Origin: Nocardia vulneris
Lineage (GTDB): Bacteria; Actinomycetota; Actinomycetes; Mycobacteriales; Mycobacteriaceae
NCBI RefSeq assembly: GCF_001613425.1
Contig: NZ_BDCI01000018.1
Coordinates: 1 to 64,000, forward strand
DNA: 64,000 nucleotides
Reading direction: 5' to 3'
Positions within the stretch are counted from its first letter, which is position 1. The number at the start of each line of letters is the position of its first letter. A program made the position numbers and the translations under genes. The notes below the pieces were generated by a model that was not told where the DNA came from, searched no databases, and saw only the letters and a program-made list of their open reading frames with translations. Below, one piece after another: positions 16,868 through 25,726 of the stretch.

Positions 16868-18375
16868 CAGGCCCGCACCGCCCATTTCGTTCGAGTGGCC
16901 AGCACGTAGTAGACGGCGAAGCCCAATCCGCAGCCGATGAACCAGCTGTACTGTGCGGCCGTGGACATCCCGGTGACGTCCCCGGCCAGTACCGGGAGCA
17001 CCGCCGCCAGCGCGCCCAACACGGTGGCGAGCACCGCGGCAGGGTTGTATCCCCTGCGGTACCAATATCTTCCGGACTCCGCCATGGAGAACAGGTCGTC
17101 CACCACCACGTGCTGTTTGCGCACCAGGTAGTAGTCGGCGATCAGCACGCCGAACAGCGGTCCGATGAACGCGCCGAGCACCTCGAGCGTGTAGTGGATC
17201 ACCTCCGGGTTGTTGTACAGGTTCCACGGGGTGATCAGCACCGAGCCCACGGCGGCGATCATGCCGCCGGCCCGCCAGCTGATCCGCTGCGGGTGCACGT
17301 GCGAGAAGTCGAAGGCGGGCGAGATGAAGTTCGCGACGATATTGATGCCGATCGTGGCGACGGTGAAGGTCACCGCGCCCAGCACGATCGCGAATGTGCT
17401 GTCGATCCGCGCGACCGTCGCCACCGGGTCGGTGATCAGCTCACCGTAGACCGGCACGGTCAGCGAGGCGGTGATCACCACCAGTAGCGCGAAGACCAGG
17501 AAGTTGAGCGGGAGACCGAGTAAATTGCCGCGGCGCACCGCCGCGAAAGTCCGGCCGTAGCGGGAGAAGTCACCGAAGTTCAGCATCGGGCCGGAGAAAT
17601 AGGACACCACGAGCGCGATGGCGCCGAGCAGCACCGGCACCGCGTCCCAGCCGGTGTAGGTCACCGCGCCGAGGTTCAAATCGATGGCGCCCCAACCGGC
17701 TTCGGCGATCAGGTAGCCGCACAGCAGGAACATCACCACGTAGACGGCGGGTCCGCAGAAGTCTATGAACCTGCGGATGGCTTCCATCCCCCGCCAGAAC
17801 ACCGCCGCCTGCACCACCCACAGCGTCAGGAAACTCCCCCAGCCGAGCAGCGAAAGGCCGAGAAAGCCGTGGTCTTCGGTGACGGCGAAGGGTGCCAAGC
17901 CTGGAAAGAGTTTCACCAGAACGACATCCAGGGCAGCCGACGCCAGGAACGTCTGAATCCCGTACCAGGCCACCGCGATCAGGCCGCGGATGATCGCGGG
18001 TATGTTCGCGCCCAGCACCCCGAAGGCGCTGCGGCACATGACCGGATACGGCACGCCGGTCACCTGACTCGGCTTCGCCACCAGGTTGCAGAACAGGTAC
18101 ACGACGCCGATCCCGATCAGCAGTGCCGCGAGCACCTGCCAGCCGGCCAGGCCGAGCGCGAACAGGCTGCCCGCGGTGACGTAGCCGCCGACGCTGTGCA
18201 CGTCCGACATCCAGAACGCGAAGATGTTGTAGGCGCCCCATTTCTGCTCGCGCAGCGGCGCCAGATCGGCATTGGTCAATCGGGGGTGATACTCGGCGGG
18301 CAGTGTGCTGCCCGCCGGTGCGGGACGAGCGGGCGGCGCGAACAGTGGCGCCGCCGGGACGAGTGCGTCGGTCAT
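16867..18375 (-). CDS. NCS1 family nucleobase/hydantoin/allantoin permease
   Basis: About 502 residues with around twelve membrane segments. HPRLTNADLAPLREQKWGAYNIFAFWMSDVHSVGGY is characteristic of NCS1 (Mhp1-like) cation symporters. The ATG at 18375 is preferred over an in-frame ATG at 18387 because GGGAAACC lies seven bases upstream. It is followed by the racemase gene with a four-base overlap. The substrate class is inferred from that neighbour; uracil, cytosine or allantoin remain possible. Confidence 0.87.
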   Translation of the reverse strand: MTDALVPAAPLFAPPARPAPAGSTLPAEYHPRLTNADLAPLREQKWGAYNIFAFWMSDVHSVGGYVTAGSLFALGLAGWQVLAALLIGIGVVYLFCNLVAKPSQVTGVPYPVMCRSAFGVLGANIPAIIRGLIAVAWYGIQTFLASAALDVVLVKLFPGLAPFAVTEDHGFLGLSLLGWGSFLTLWVVQAAVFWRGMEAIRRFIDFCGPAVYVVMFLLCGYLIAEAGWGAIDLNLGAVTYTGWDAVPVLLGAIALVVSYFSGPMLNFGDFSRYGRTFAAVRRGNLLGLPLNFLVFALLVVITASLTVPVYGELITDPVATVARIDSTFAIVLGAVTFTVATIGINIVANFISPAFDFSHVHPQRISWRAGGMIAAVGSVLITPWNLYNNPEVIHYTLEVLGAFIGPLFGVLIADYYLVRKQHVVVDDLFSMAESGRYWYRRGYNPAAVLATVLGALAAVLPVLAGDVTGMSTAAQYSWFIGCGLGFAVYYVLATRTKWAVRA

Positions 18376-18458
18376 GAGGTTTCCCATCCGGGTGGATCTG
18401 TGATCGCACCGACGGTAGGAAGCCGCGATTGCCCGGCCGTTGCGTTGTTATTTCCCGG

Positions 18459-19181
18459 CTATTGCGCGGCAGATATATCTTCCGGTGCGAGCAGGCCGGT
18501 ATCGGTCGGCAGTGTCGCGAGCACGGTCTCCAGCCTGCGGTGATGCCGTTCGGCCAGGCCGAGCAGACGGTCCACATCGCGGGCCAGGAATGCGTCGAGC
18601 AGCAGGGCGTGGTCGGTGTGCAGCCGGATCCGATCGGCGCGGCCGATGTGCACCATGGACTGCACCGGCTCGGTGACATTCCACGCCGATTCGAGCATCT
18701 GCAACAGCCGGAACATGCGTGAGGGCCGGGTCAGCGCGACATGGAAATCGCGGGACCGGCGGTGATAGGCGGCCGGATCGTCGTCCCGGATCGCCTGTTC
18801 CAGCGCGACGTTGACCGCGATCAACTCGGCGCGGTCGGCCGCGTCCGCGTGCCGCGCCGCGGCCGCTAGCGCGGCGCTCTCCAGGGTCTCGCGCACGATG
18901 TACATTTCGCGCAGCTCGGTGGCGGTGAGCTGGGCCACGGCATAGCCGCCGTGCGGCTGATGGGTGACCAACCCCTCCCCGATCAACGTCTTGAGCGCCT
19001 CCCGGACCGGGATATGACTCACGCCGAACAGCTCCGCCACCTCGCGCAGCGGGATGACGGTGCGCGGCGGCACCGCACCGTCCAGGATCACCCGGCGTAG
19101 CTCGCCGAGGATGATCTGCGGGCGGCCCGGGGTGTCGGCGACCAGCCGCGCGAGCAGCGCCGAACGTCGTCTCGGGGGCAT
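18459..19181 (-). CDS. GntR family regulator, FadR/FCD type
   Basis: 240 residues: an N-terminal winged helix (about 18-85, with FGVSHIPVREALKTLIGEGLV) and a C-terminal all-helical FCD ligand domain (from about 95, TELREMYIVRETLESAAL). It sits upstream of the NCS1 permease and racemase on the same strand, so it is the likely local regulator of hydantoin/allantoin uptake. The 84 bases to the permease start could hold its operator; no convincing palindrome was seen. Confidence 0.87.
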   Translation of the reverse strand: MPPRRRSALLARLVADTPGRPQIILGELRRVILDGAVPPRTVIPLREVAELFGVSHIPVREALKTLIGEGLVTHQPHGGYAVAQLTATELREMYIVRETLESAALAAAARHADAADRAELIAVNVALEQAIRDDDPAAYHRRSRDFHVALTRPSRMFRLLQMLESAWNVTEPVQSMVHIGRADRIRLHTDHALLLDAFLARDVDRLLGLAERHHRRLETVLATLPTDTGLLAPEDISAAQ

Positions 19182-19327
19182 GCGAACACGCTAGACCAGG
19201 CATGTTGCGATCTCGGTCGGCATTGTGACGCTCAGGAAACGTCTGCCCCGCGGACCCCGACGGGTGTGCGGGCGCTGCGATCGGGCATGCCATCCTGGAA
19301 TCGATCCGTACGACAGAGAGTTTCGCG

Positions 19328-20494
19328 ATGACGGTTTCGGCAGCACAGTTCGTAGATCGCCGGTTCGCCACCCTGGTCGCCGAGTTCGACCGGCTGTTCC
19401 GCCGGCCCGCCGACGGCGGCGGTGCGCTGGCGGTCTATCAGCACGGCGAGCCCGTGGTCGATGTCTGGGCCGGGTTCGCGCGGCCCGGCGTGCCGTGGGC
19501 GCAGGACACGGTGGCCATGGCGTTCTCCACCGGCAAGGGTGTCGCGAGCACGCTGCTGCACCGGTTCGCCGAGCGCGGCCTGCTGGACTACGACGAGCTG
19601 GTCACCACCTACTGGCCCGAATTCGGTGCGGCGGGCAAGGATCGGATCACTGTGCGCGAATTGCTCACGCACCGAGCGGGTTTGCATCGGCTGCGGGACC
19701 TGCTGCCCGGGCCGGTGGAACGCTTCTTCGATGATGTCGCGGTGACCGAGGCCCTGGCCGCGGGGACGCCGGATCCGCGCCGGCTGGTCACCAGCGGCTA
19801 TCACGGCATCACGTTCGGGCATTTGGTGGCCGAACTGGTGCGCCGGGTGAGCGGGGCGAAGTTCACCGACGTGCTGCGCACCGAGATCGCCGAACCGCTC
19901 GGCGCCGAAGAACTCTGGTTCCGGGTGCCCGAAGCCGAGCGCGGGCGCATCGCGACCAACTTCCCTCGGCTGACCGTGGCGGGAATGAGCTGGGAGAACA
20001 GCCGCCGGCTCACCCGCAGGACCAGATTCGCCGCCGCCATGGACACCACCCCGACCGGCTTCGCGGACCTGATCGCCGATCCGCGCCTGCATGATTCGGT
20101 GATGCCCGGCGTCAACGGCGTCTTCGGCGCCCGCGCCCTCGCGCGGCTCTACGGCGCGCTCGCCAACGACGGCACGCTCGACGGCTTCCAGCTGCTGCGC
20201 CCGGAGACCATCACGGCGATGACCGAACGCCAGATCTTCACCCCCGATTATGTTCTCGCCCTGCGCATCCCGTGGGCGCTCGGCTTCCACGGCGTGCCGA
20301 TGAAGCCGTCCAAGGCCGAACCCATCTCGGCGTTCGGCCATTTCGGGCTCGGCGGCTCCGGTGCCTTCGCCGACCCCGCCACCGGAGTGGGGCTCGCCTT
20401 CGTCACCAACCGGCTCGGCAGCCGGATTACCCCGCTCGGCGACGCGCGGCTGGCCCGGCTCGGCGCGCTCGCGCACAATCTCGCCAAACGGTGA
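19328..20494 (+). CDS. Serine hydrolase, beta-lactamase/esterase EstB-like family
   Basis: 388 residues with the class C beta-lactamase fold signatures: the nucleophile motif FSTGKG (SxxK, Ser-Thr-Gly-Lys), the tyrosine motif YHGITFG, and HFGLGGSG in place of the KTG box. The N-terminus has GGALAVYQHGEPVVDVWAGFA, typical of the EstB/LipE-like esterase branch. There is no signal peptide, so it is cytosolic; an esterase role is more likely than lactam hydrolysis. It diverges from the GntR gene and precedes ilvA on the same strand by 79 bases. Confidence 0.85.
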   Translation: MTVSAAQFVDRRFATLVAEFDRLFRRPADGGGALAVYQHGEPVVDVWAGFARPGVPWAQDTVAMAFSTGKGVASTLLHRFAERGLLDYDELVTTYWPEFGAAGKDRITVRELLTHRAGLHRLRDLLPGPVERFFDDVAVTEALAAGTPDPRRLVTSGYHGITFGHLVAELVRRVSGAKFTDVLRTEIAEPLGAEELWFRVPEAERGRIATNFPRLTVAGMSWENSRRLTRRTRFAAAMDTTPTGFADLIADPRLHDSVMPGVNGVFGARALARLYGALANDGTLDGFQLLRPETITAMTERQIFTPDYVLALRIPWALGFHGVPMKPSKAEPISAFGHFGLGGSGAFADPATGVGLAFVTNRLGSRITPLGDARLARLGALAHNLAKR

Positions 20495-20573
20495 CCCGCG
20501 CTGTTGTCCTTCGTTCGGTGTAAAGGAGAAATGGCCGAAGATTCGTGGGAGCAATGGCGGCCGAGGTGGCAGC

Positions 20574-21809
20574 ATGTGCGGCATGGAGTTGGTCGGTATG
20601 GAACGGATCGAGGCCGCCGCGGCCTTGCTCGCGCCGGTGATGCGCAGGACGCCGATGGTCACCTCGCGGGTGCTCTCGGAGCGGGTCGGCACCGAGGTGC
20701 TGCTCAAGTGTGAGAACTTGCAGCGCACCGGATCGTTCAAACCGCGCGGCGCGTACAACCGGATCGCCAATCTGCCCGCCGAGGACCGGGCGCGCGGCGT
20801 GGTCGCGGCGAGCGCGGGCAATCACGCGCAGGGCGTGGCCTGGGCGGCCGCCTCGCTGGGCCTCACCTCGACGGTGTTCATGCCGGTCGGCGCGTCGCTG
20901 CCGAAGCTGGCGGCGACCAAGGCCTACGGGGCCGAGGTGCGGCAGGTCGGCGAGACCATCGAGGATTCCCTGGACGCCGCGAGGGAGTTCGCCGAACGCA
21001 CCGGCGCCACGCTGATCCATCCGTTCGATCACCCGGACATCGTGGCCGGGCAGGCGACGGTGGCGCTGGAGATCCTGGAGCAGGTCCCCGACCTGGGCGC
21101 GGTGCTCGTGCCGACCGGCGGGGGCGGGCTGATCGCCGGGGTCGCGGTGGCCCTGCACAAGCTGGCGCCGCAGGTGCGCGTGATCGGTGTGCAGGCGGCC
21201 GAGGCGGCGGCCTGGCCGGGGTCGCTGGCCGCGGGCAAGCCGGTGCGGGTCGGGCGGATGTCGACGATGGCCGACGGCATCGCGGTCGGCCAGCCGGGCC
21301 AGGTGCCGTTCGCCCATGTCGCCGCGCATGTTTCGACGATGCTGACGGTCGACGAGGACTCGCTGTCCAAAGCGCTGCTGCTCTGCCTGGAACGCGCGAA
21401 GCTGATCGTGGAACCCGCGGGCGCGGCGGCGGTCGCGGCCCTGATGAGTTGCGCCGCAGCCGATCTGGATCTGGACCTGAGCCGGCCGGTGTGCGCGATC
21501 CTGTCCGGCGGCAATATCGATCCGCTGCTGCTCACCCGGCTGATCGGCCACGGTTTGAGCGCCGCGGGCCGCTATCTCGCGCTGCGCGTGACGATCGCGG
21601 ACCGGCCCGGTGGGCTCAGCGCGCTGCTCGCGGTGGTCGGCAAGACCGGTGCCAGCGTGGTCGACGTCGCGCACTCACGGACCGGTACCTGGTTGGCGCT
21701 CAACGAGGTCGAGGTCTCGCTCACCCTGGAGACCCGCGGCCACACGCACCGCGACGACGTCCTCACCGCATTGACCAACGCGGGCTACTCCGTGCGCGTC
21801 GAGGACTAG
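20574..21809 (+). CDS. ilvA: Threonine ammonia-lyase (dehydratase) with C-terminal ACT domain
   Basis: 411 residues. The PLP lysine is in RTGSFKPRGAYNR, the glycine loop is PTGGGGLIAG, and ASAGNHAQGVAWAA binds the substrate carboxylate. A C-terminal ACT domain (from about 330, LALRVTIADRPGGLSALL) suggests allosteric control. It deaminates threonine to 2-oxobutyrate, the first step to isoleucine, or acts catabolically as in the TdcB-like branch; its length fits the single-ACT type. The ATG at 20574 has GAGGTGG upstream; in-frame ATGs at 20583 and 20598 are alternatives. Confidence 0.88.
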   Translation: MCGMELVGMERIEAAAALLAPVMRRTPMVTSRVLSERVGTEVLLKCENLQRTGSFKPRGAYNRIANLPAEDRARGVVAASAGNHAQGVAWAAASLGLTSTVFMPVGASLPKLAATKAYGAEVRQVGETIEDSLDAAREFAERTGATLIHPFDHPDIVAGQATVALEILEQVPDLGAVLVPTGGGGLIAGVAVALHKLAPQVRVIGVQAAEAAAWPGSLAAGKPVRVGRMSTMADGIAVGQPGQVPFAHVAAHVSTMLTVDEDSLSKALLLCLERAKLIVEPAGAAAVAALMSCAAADLDLDLSRPVCAILSGGNIDPLLLTRLIGHGLSAAGRYLALRVTIADRPGGLSALLAVVGKTGASVVDVAHSRTGTWLALNEVEVSLTLETRGHTHRDDVLTALTNAGYSVRVED

Positions 21810-21826
21810 ATAGCCGACCGGCGCAC

Positions 21827-21903
21827 CGGCGCGCACCTTTTGCCACCCCCGCGCGCGTGTTGGTCGACGGACACGCACGCGCGGTGACAAAACGTGCGCG
21901 GCG
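21827..21903. terminator. Long imperfect inverted repeat between convergent genes
   Basis: Arms of about 30 bases: CGGCGCGCACCTTTTGCCAC on the left pairs with the complement of a right arm ending at 21903, with a few mismatches and a small bulge around a loop at about 21861-21870. It lies 17 bases after ilvA and contains T/A runs in both arms. It probably terminates both strands. Confidence 0.6.
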
Positions 21904-21927
21904 GGGCGGCTCGGGTACCGCCCGCAG

Positions 21928-21963
21928 CCGTGTCGCCGTCCTCGGCCGAGGACGGCGACACGG
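21928..21963. repeat. Perfect 36-base palindrome
   Basis: Eighteen-base arms with no spacer; the left arm is CCGTGTCGCCGTCCTCGG. It lies 25 bases after the long inverted repeat and before the end of the M28 peptidase gene. A second small palindrome, GTTGGTACCAAC, follows at 21964-21975. It could be a second terminator for the minus-strand gene, or a cruciform or protein-binding site. Confidence 0.6.
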
Positions 21964-22004
21964 GTTGGTACCAACGAATCAAGCTGTTACCGAACAATAT
22001 TCGT

Positions 22005-23477
22005 TCAGGGGAGCACGTCGGCTGCGGCGTACGTCTGCATCGCGTCGGCGATCGCGCCCGCGTTGTCGGTCAACGCCTTGTCACTGATGTTGGTGGTCGT
22101 GTCGCAGGAACGGTGGTAGCAGGGGTCGTACGGCCGTCCGGCCTGACCGCCGAACTGCCGCTGCTCCTGCGCGGTCTTGATGCCTTCGGCACCGGTGAAC
22201 AGGCCGCCGACCGAGATGCCCACCCGCATGAACGGGCCGTAGTCCGACCGTCCGTCCAGCGCGGTGCGCCCGTACGGCAGCCCCTTCGAGGTGAAGTAGC
22301 GAGCGAAGTTCTGCTCGATCTCCGCCGAACCCGCGGGCCCCTGCCTGCCGTCATAGATCTTGTAGGCGTAGTTGATCGAACCGATCATGTCGAAGTTCAG
22401 GTAGAGCGCGATCCGGTTGCGATTGGCCTGAGACAGGTTGTTCACGTAGAACTTCGAGCCGACCAGGCCGAGTTCCTCGGCGCCCCACCAGGCGAAGCGG
22501 ACCTTGTTCTTCGGCGTGGACGTGGCCATCTGCAGCGCGATCTCGAGCAAAGCCGCACTGCCGGAACCGTTGTCGTTGATACCGGCGCCCGCGCGCACGG
22601 AATCGAGGTGCGCACCGGCCATCACGACCTTCTCCGCGTTACCCTGCGGGGACTCGGCGATCACGTTGTGCGTCGTGGCGGGCAGCGCCTCGGTGTCGGT
22701 CTTGAGCCGGACCACCGAGTTCGCCTGGCCGGCAAGGTCTTTGCCGACGGCGTAGCTGGTGGCGACGACCGGCACGGTGATGCCCTTTTCGTCGAGCGCC
22801 TCGGTGAACGCGTCGGTGCGGCCCGGCTGCCCCTCGTTGAAGATGATCACGCCGGAAGCGCCTGCGGCCTGGGCGTTTCGCGCCTTGTCCGCCGCGGTGC
22901 AGGTGCCGCGCTGCAGCAGCGCGATATTGCCGCGGGTGAACTTCGCGAAGTCCGTTGCCTCGCAACCGGAGTTCGAGGCGTTCGCCTCGCCGCGCGGCGA
23001 CAAGGCCAGGTCGACGCCCTGGACCGTGGCCTTCGTCTCGCCCGAGCCCGAGTAGGTCAGGGTGGCGAAATCACCGAGCTGGCTGCGGTCCGCCGGGGTC
23101 GCCTTATAGCTGGTAGCACCGCCGGAGACCCGTTCCATGACCGCCGTCGTCCGCTCCCGGAACGACTGGAAGGTGAACGGCTGCAAGGTCACCTGGTATC
23201 CGGCCTGGCGCAGTGCGCCGGCCACGTAGTCGCGCGAAGCGTCGTAGCCGGCGGTGCCCGCGGCGCGGGTGCGGCCGTTGGCGTTGGCGATGGCCTGGAA
23301 CCGGTCGAGGTGCTGCTTCACGGCGGGTGCCTTGATCGAGTCGGCCAGCTGCCGCTCGGGCGGTGCGCCGGGTTCCGCGTACGCGGAACCCATCAGCGCG
23401 AGCGAGAAAACGACGGGCAGAGCGGTGGCTGCGGCGATAACGCGGCCGGCCCTGTCTCGGGGGAAGATGCGGGGCAT
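22005..23477 (-). CDS. Secreted M28 family aminopeptidase with PA domain
   Basis: 490 residues. A Sec signal peptide (hydrophobic core VIAAATALPVVFSLALMG, cleavage near AYA-EPG) has no lipobox. A PA domain insertion spans about 140-265. The M28 zinc sites are visible: AGAHLDSV (His290, Asp292), NDNGSG (Asp302), AEELG (Glu334/335), NFDMIG (Asp363) and a histidine near YHRSC. It resembles Streptomyces aminopeptidase and mycobacterial LpqL-like enzymes and removes N-terminal residues from peptides outside the cell. It is separated from the ABC transporter by a terminator. Confidence 0.88.
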   Translation of the reverse strand: MPRIFPRDRAGRVIAAATALPVVFSLALMGSAYAEPGAPPERQLADSIKAPAVKQHLDRFQAIANANGRTRAAGTAGYDASRDYVAGALRQAGYQVTLQPFTFQSFRERTTAVMERVSGGATSYKATPADRSQLGDFATLTYSGSGETKATVQGVDLALSPRGEANASNSGCEATDFAKFTRGNIALLQRGTCTAADKARNAQAAGASGVIIFNEGQPGRTDAFTEALDEKGITVPVVATSYAVGKDLAGQANSVVRLKTDTEALPATTHNVIAESPQGNAEKVVMAGAHLDSVRAGAGINDNGSGSAALLEIALQMATSTPKNKVRFAWWGAEELGLVGSKFYVNNLSQANRNRIALYLNFDMIGSINYAYKIYDGRQGPAGSAEIEQNFARYFTSKGLPYGRTALDGRSDYGPFMRVGISVGGLFTGAEGIKTAQEQRQFGGQAGRPYDPCYHRSCDTTTNISDKALTDNAGAIADAMQTYAAADVLP

Positions 23478-23599
23478 ATCGGCTCCTCCAGAAGGGATGG
23501 ATGAATCCCGGATGGTCGGAGATTAAGCCGATGCGTCACTGTGATGAAACCCCAGTTGATAGTGGGGAAAGCGGCTGTGTGCCAGGTTGTCCCGCCCGT

Positions 23600-23629
23600 G
23601 CCGACCGGACGCGTGCGCGCCCGGTCGGC
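23600..23629 (-). terminator. Hairpin terminator after the sugar ABC operon
   Basis: Nine-base arms GCCGACCGG / CCGGTCGGC with a twelve-base loop, 17 bases after the stop of the substrate-binding protein gene. Confidence 0.55.
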
Positions 23630-23646
23630 CCCTCATCGGGCAGTGG

Positions 23647-24621
23647 TCAGCACTTGCGCTTGTAGAAGTACTTCGAGTTGGCCTCCATATCGGCCTGGGT
23701 GATGGCGATCATGTCCGTCTGGATCGTCCGGGTCACCGGCTTGCCTTCGATCGCGGCGACCGCCTGATCGACGCCCTTCGCCCCGATGCCCGCGGGATCC
23801 TGGGCGATAAGGGCTTGCACCGTACCGGCTTTCAGGTCCTCGACCTGCTTCGGGCTGGCGTCGAAGCCGACCAGCTTGACCTGGCCGAGCTTGTTCGCGT
23901 TGCGCAGGCCGGTGGCCGCGCCTTCGGCGGAGCTCAGGTTGGTGGCGAAGATACCGGCGAGATCGGGATGCGCCGCCAGCGTCGCGGTGACGATCGAAGC
24001 CGCCTGTGCCGCTTCGTTGTTGTTGTACTGCACGCCGAGCGAGGTGATACCGGGGAAGCTCTTGACCGCCTCCTCGAAGCCCTGCGCGCGGGCGTCGGTG
24101 GTGGACGTGCCCGCCTTGGTGTTGATCACCAGCACCGGGCCCTTGTCCCCCACCAGCTTGGCCAGGGTCTGCGCCGCGAGCGCGCCGCCCTTCTTGTTGT
24201 CCGACGAAATCGACGACAGCGCAACGGAAGTGTCGTCCAGCGCGGTGTCCACCTCGACGATCTTGATGCCCGCGTCCTTGGCCTGCTTGATCGGATTGGC
24301 CATGGCGGTGGCGTGCGTCGGCGCGATCAGGATGCCGCCCGGCTTGTTCGCCACCACGCCGGTCAGCACCGGGGTCTGGGAGCCCGCGTCGAACTTGGTC
24401 GGCGCCTGCGTGTCCAGCTTGTAGCCGAGCTTCGAGGCCTCGTCCTGCGCGCCGCACTGCATCGAAATGTAGAACGGCTCGTCCGCGACGCCCGGGATCA
24501 GCACCAGCTTCTTGCTGTCGCCACTGCCCGAATTACTCACCTGCCCACTGCAACCCGCCAGCAGCGCGCCGACCGACACCATCGCGCCGATCACCACCGC
24601 GGTCCGCTTCGCCACCCTCAT
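23647..24621 (-). CDS. Sugar ABC transporter substrate-binding lipoprotein (CUT2 type)
   Basis: 324 residues. The signal peptide ends in a lipobox, LLAGC (Cys at about 23), so the protein is a membrane-anchored lipoprotein. The mature part is a type I periplasmic-binding fold of the ribose/fructose family (KKLVLIPGVADEPFYISM, GILIAPTHATAM, GIFATNLSSAEG, VKLVGFDASPKQVEDL). The ATG at 24621 has GGAGG upstream. It is the last gene of the ATPase-permease-binding protein operon, 34 bases after the permease. The ligand is unknown; a pentose, fructose or polyol fits the family. Confidence 0.9.
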   Translation of the reverse strand: MRVAKRTAVVIGAMVSVGALLAGCSGQVSNSGSGDSKKLVLIPGVADEPFYISMQCGAQDEASKLGYKLDTQAPTKFDAGSQTPVLTGVVANKPGGILIAPTHATAMANPIKQAKDAGIKIVEVDTALDDTSVALSSISSDNKKGGALAAQTLAKLVGDKGPVLVINTKAGTSTTDARAQGFEEAVKSFPGITSLGVQYNNNEAAQAASIVTATLAAHPDLAGIFATNLSSAEGAATGLRNANKLGQVKLVGFDASPKQVEDLKAGTVQALIAQDPAGIGAKGVDQAVAAIEGKPVTRTIQTDMIAITQADMEANSKYFYKRKC

Positions 24622-24655
24622 TCGGCTACCTCCGCCATTTCTGTTGTTGCCATAC

Positions 24656-25726
24656 CTATTTCCGATCCCGGGCCCGGCGCCGGAGCTGGTCGAACCAGAC
24701 CGCCGCGACAAGGACCACGCTCACCGCGATCGGCTGCCAGAACACCGGCACCTGCGCGATGACGAACCCCTTCTTCAGCACCGACGGGATGAACACGCCG
24801 ATCACCGTGCCGACGATCGACCCGACACCGCCGAACAGGCTGGTGCCGCCGATCACCACACCCGCGATGGCGTCCAGATTGTCGGTGGTGTGGCCGCCGA
24901 TCGTGGTGGTGCCGAAGTAGGCCAGGTTCATGAAACCGGCCAGCCCGGCCAGCACCCCGGTGAGCAGGTAGACGGTGATCAGGTGCCGGGTGACCGCGAT
25001 GCCGGAGCGGCGGGCGGCCTCCTCGTTGGAGCCGATGGCGTAGGTGTAGCGACCGAAACGGGTGGTGTGCAGTACCCAGGCGGCCAGCACGGTCACCACG
25101 GTGGCGACCAGGACCAGATTCGGCACACCGCCCAGGGTGGTACCGAAACCCAATGTGTTGCGCAGCTTTTCGGGCACCGTGCGGGTGTCGACGCCACCGG
25201 TGATCAGCTGCGCCGCACCGAGCGCGGCGCCGAACGAACCGAGCGTGACGATCAGCGGCGGAATCTTGGCCTTGGCCACCAGAACTCCGTTGACCAGGCC
25301 CCAGACCCCGCCGCCCACAACGGAAAGCAGGAAGCCGATGCCGATGATGCCCCAACCCGCGTTGGTGGCGTCCTGGTCCGGGCTGAGCGCCTCCATCGCC
25401 TTCGCGCCGATCACGCCGGCGAAGATCAGCACCATGCCCACCGAGAGATCGATGCCCGACGTGATGATCACGAACGTCATGCCCACCGAAAGCACCAGCA
25501 GCACCGAGGTTTCGATGAGCAGCGTCTGAAAGGTGAAGCGGGTGGGGAACGCATCGGGGCGCAGCACGCTGAACACGATGCACAGCACGACCAGCACCAC
25601 GCCGATCCACACCGTGCTCGCGCCCATGAGCCGTTGCAGGACAGTGCGTTGCGGCAGCTCGACCGCGCCGTTGCCGTTGCCGGTCGCCTCGCCTGCGACG
25701 TCCTGGGAACCGCCGGGGCGCGTCAT
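24656..25726 (-). CDS. Sugar ABC transporter permease (CUT2/RbsC-like)
   Basis: 356 residues with eight to ten membrane segments and the RbsC/FrcC family motifs ITSGIDLSVGMV and IAGVVIGGTSLFGG. The ATG at 25726 overlaps the ATPase stop by four bases (ATGA). It forms the membrane channel of the importer; CUT2 permeases usually act as homodimers, which fits a single permease gene. Confidence 0.9.
   Translation of the reverse strand: MTRPGGSQDVAGEATGNGNGAVELPQRTVLQRLMGASTVWIGVVLVVLCIVFSVLRPDAFPTRFTFQTLLIETSVLLVLSVGMTFVIITSGIDLSVGMVLIFAGVIGAKAMEALSPDQDATNAGWGIIGIGFLLSVVGGGVWGLVNGVLVAKAKIPPLIVTLGSFGAALGAAQLITGGVDTRTVPEKLRNTLGFGTTLGGVPNLVLVATVVTVLAAWVLHTTRFGRYTYAIGSNEEAARRSGIAVTRHLITVYLLTGVLAGLAGFMNLAYFGTTTIGGHTTDNLDAIAGVVIGGTSLFGGVGSIVGTVIGVFIPSVLKKGFVIAQVPVFWQPIAVSVVLVAAVWFDQLRRRARDRK

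Noticed and set aside
21894-23504. 536-codon plus-strand frame opposite the M28 peptidase
   Set aside because: Starts inside the inverted-repeat region and has no domain pattern; the peptidase on the minus strand carries all M28 metal ligands.
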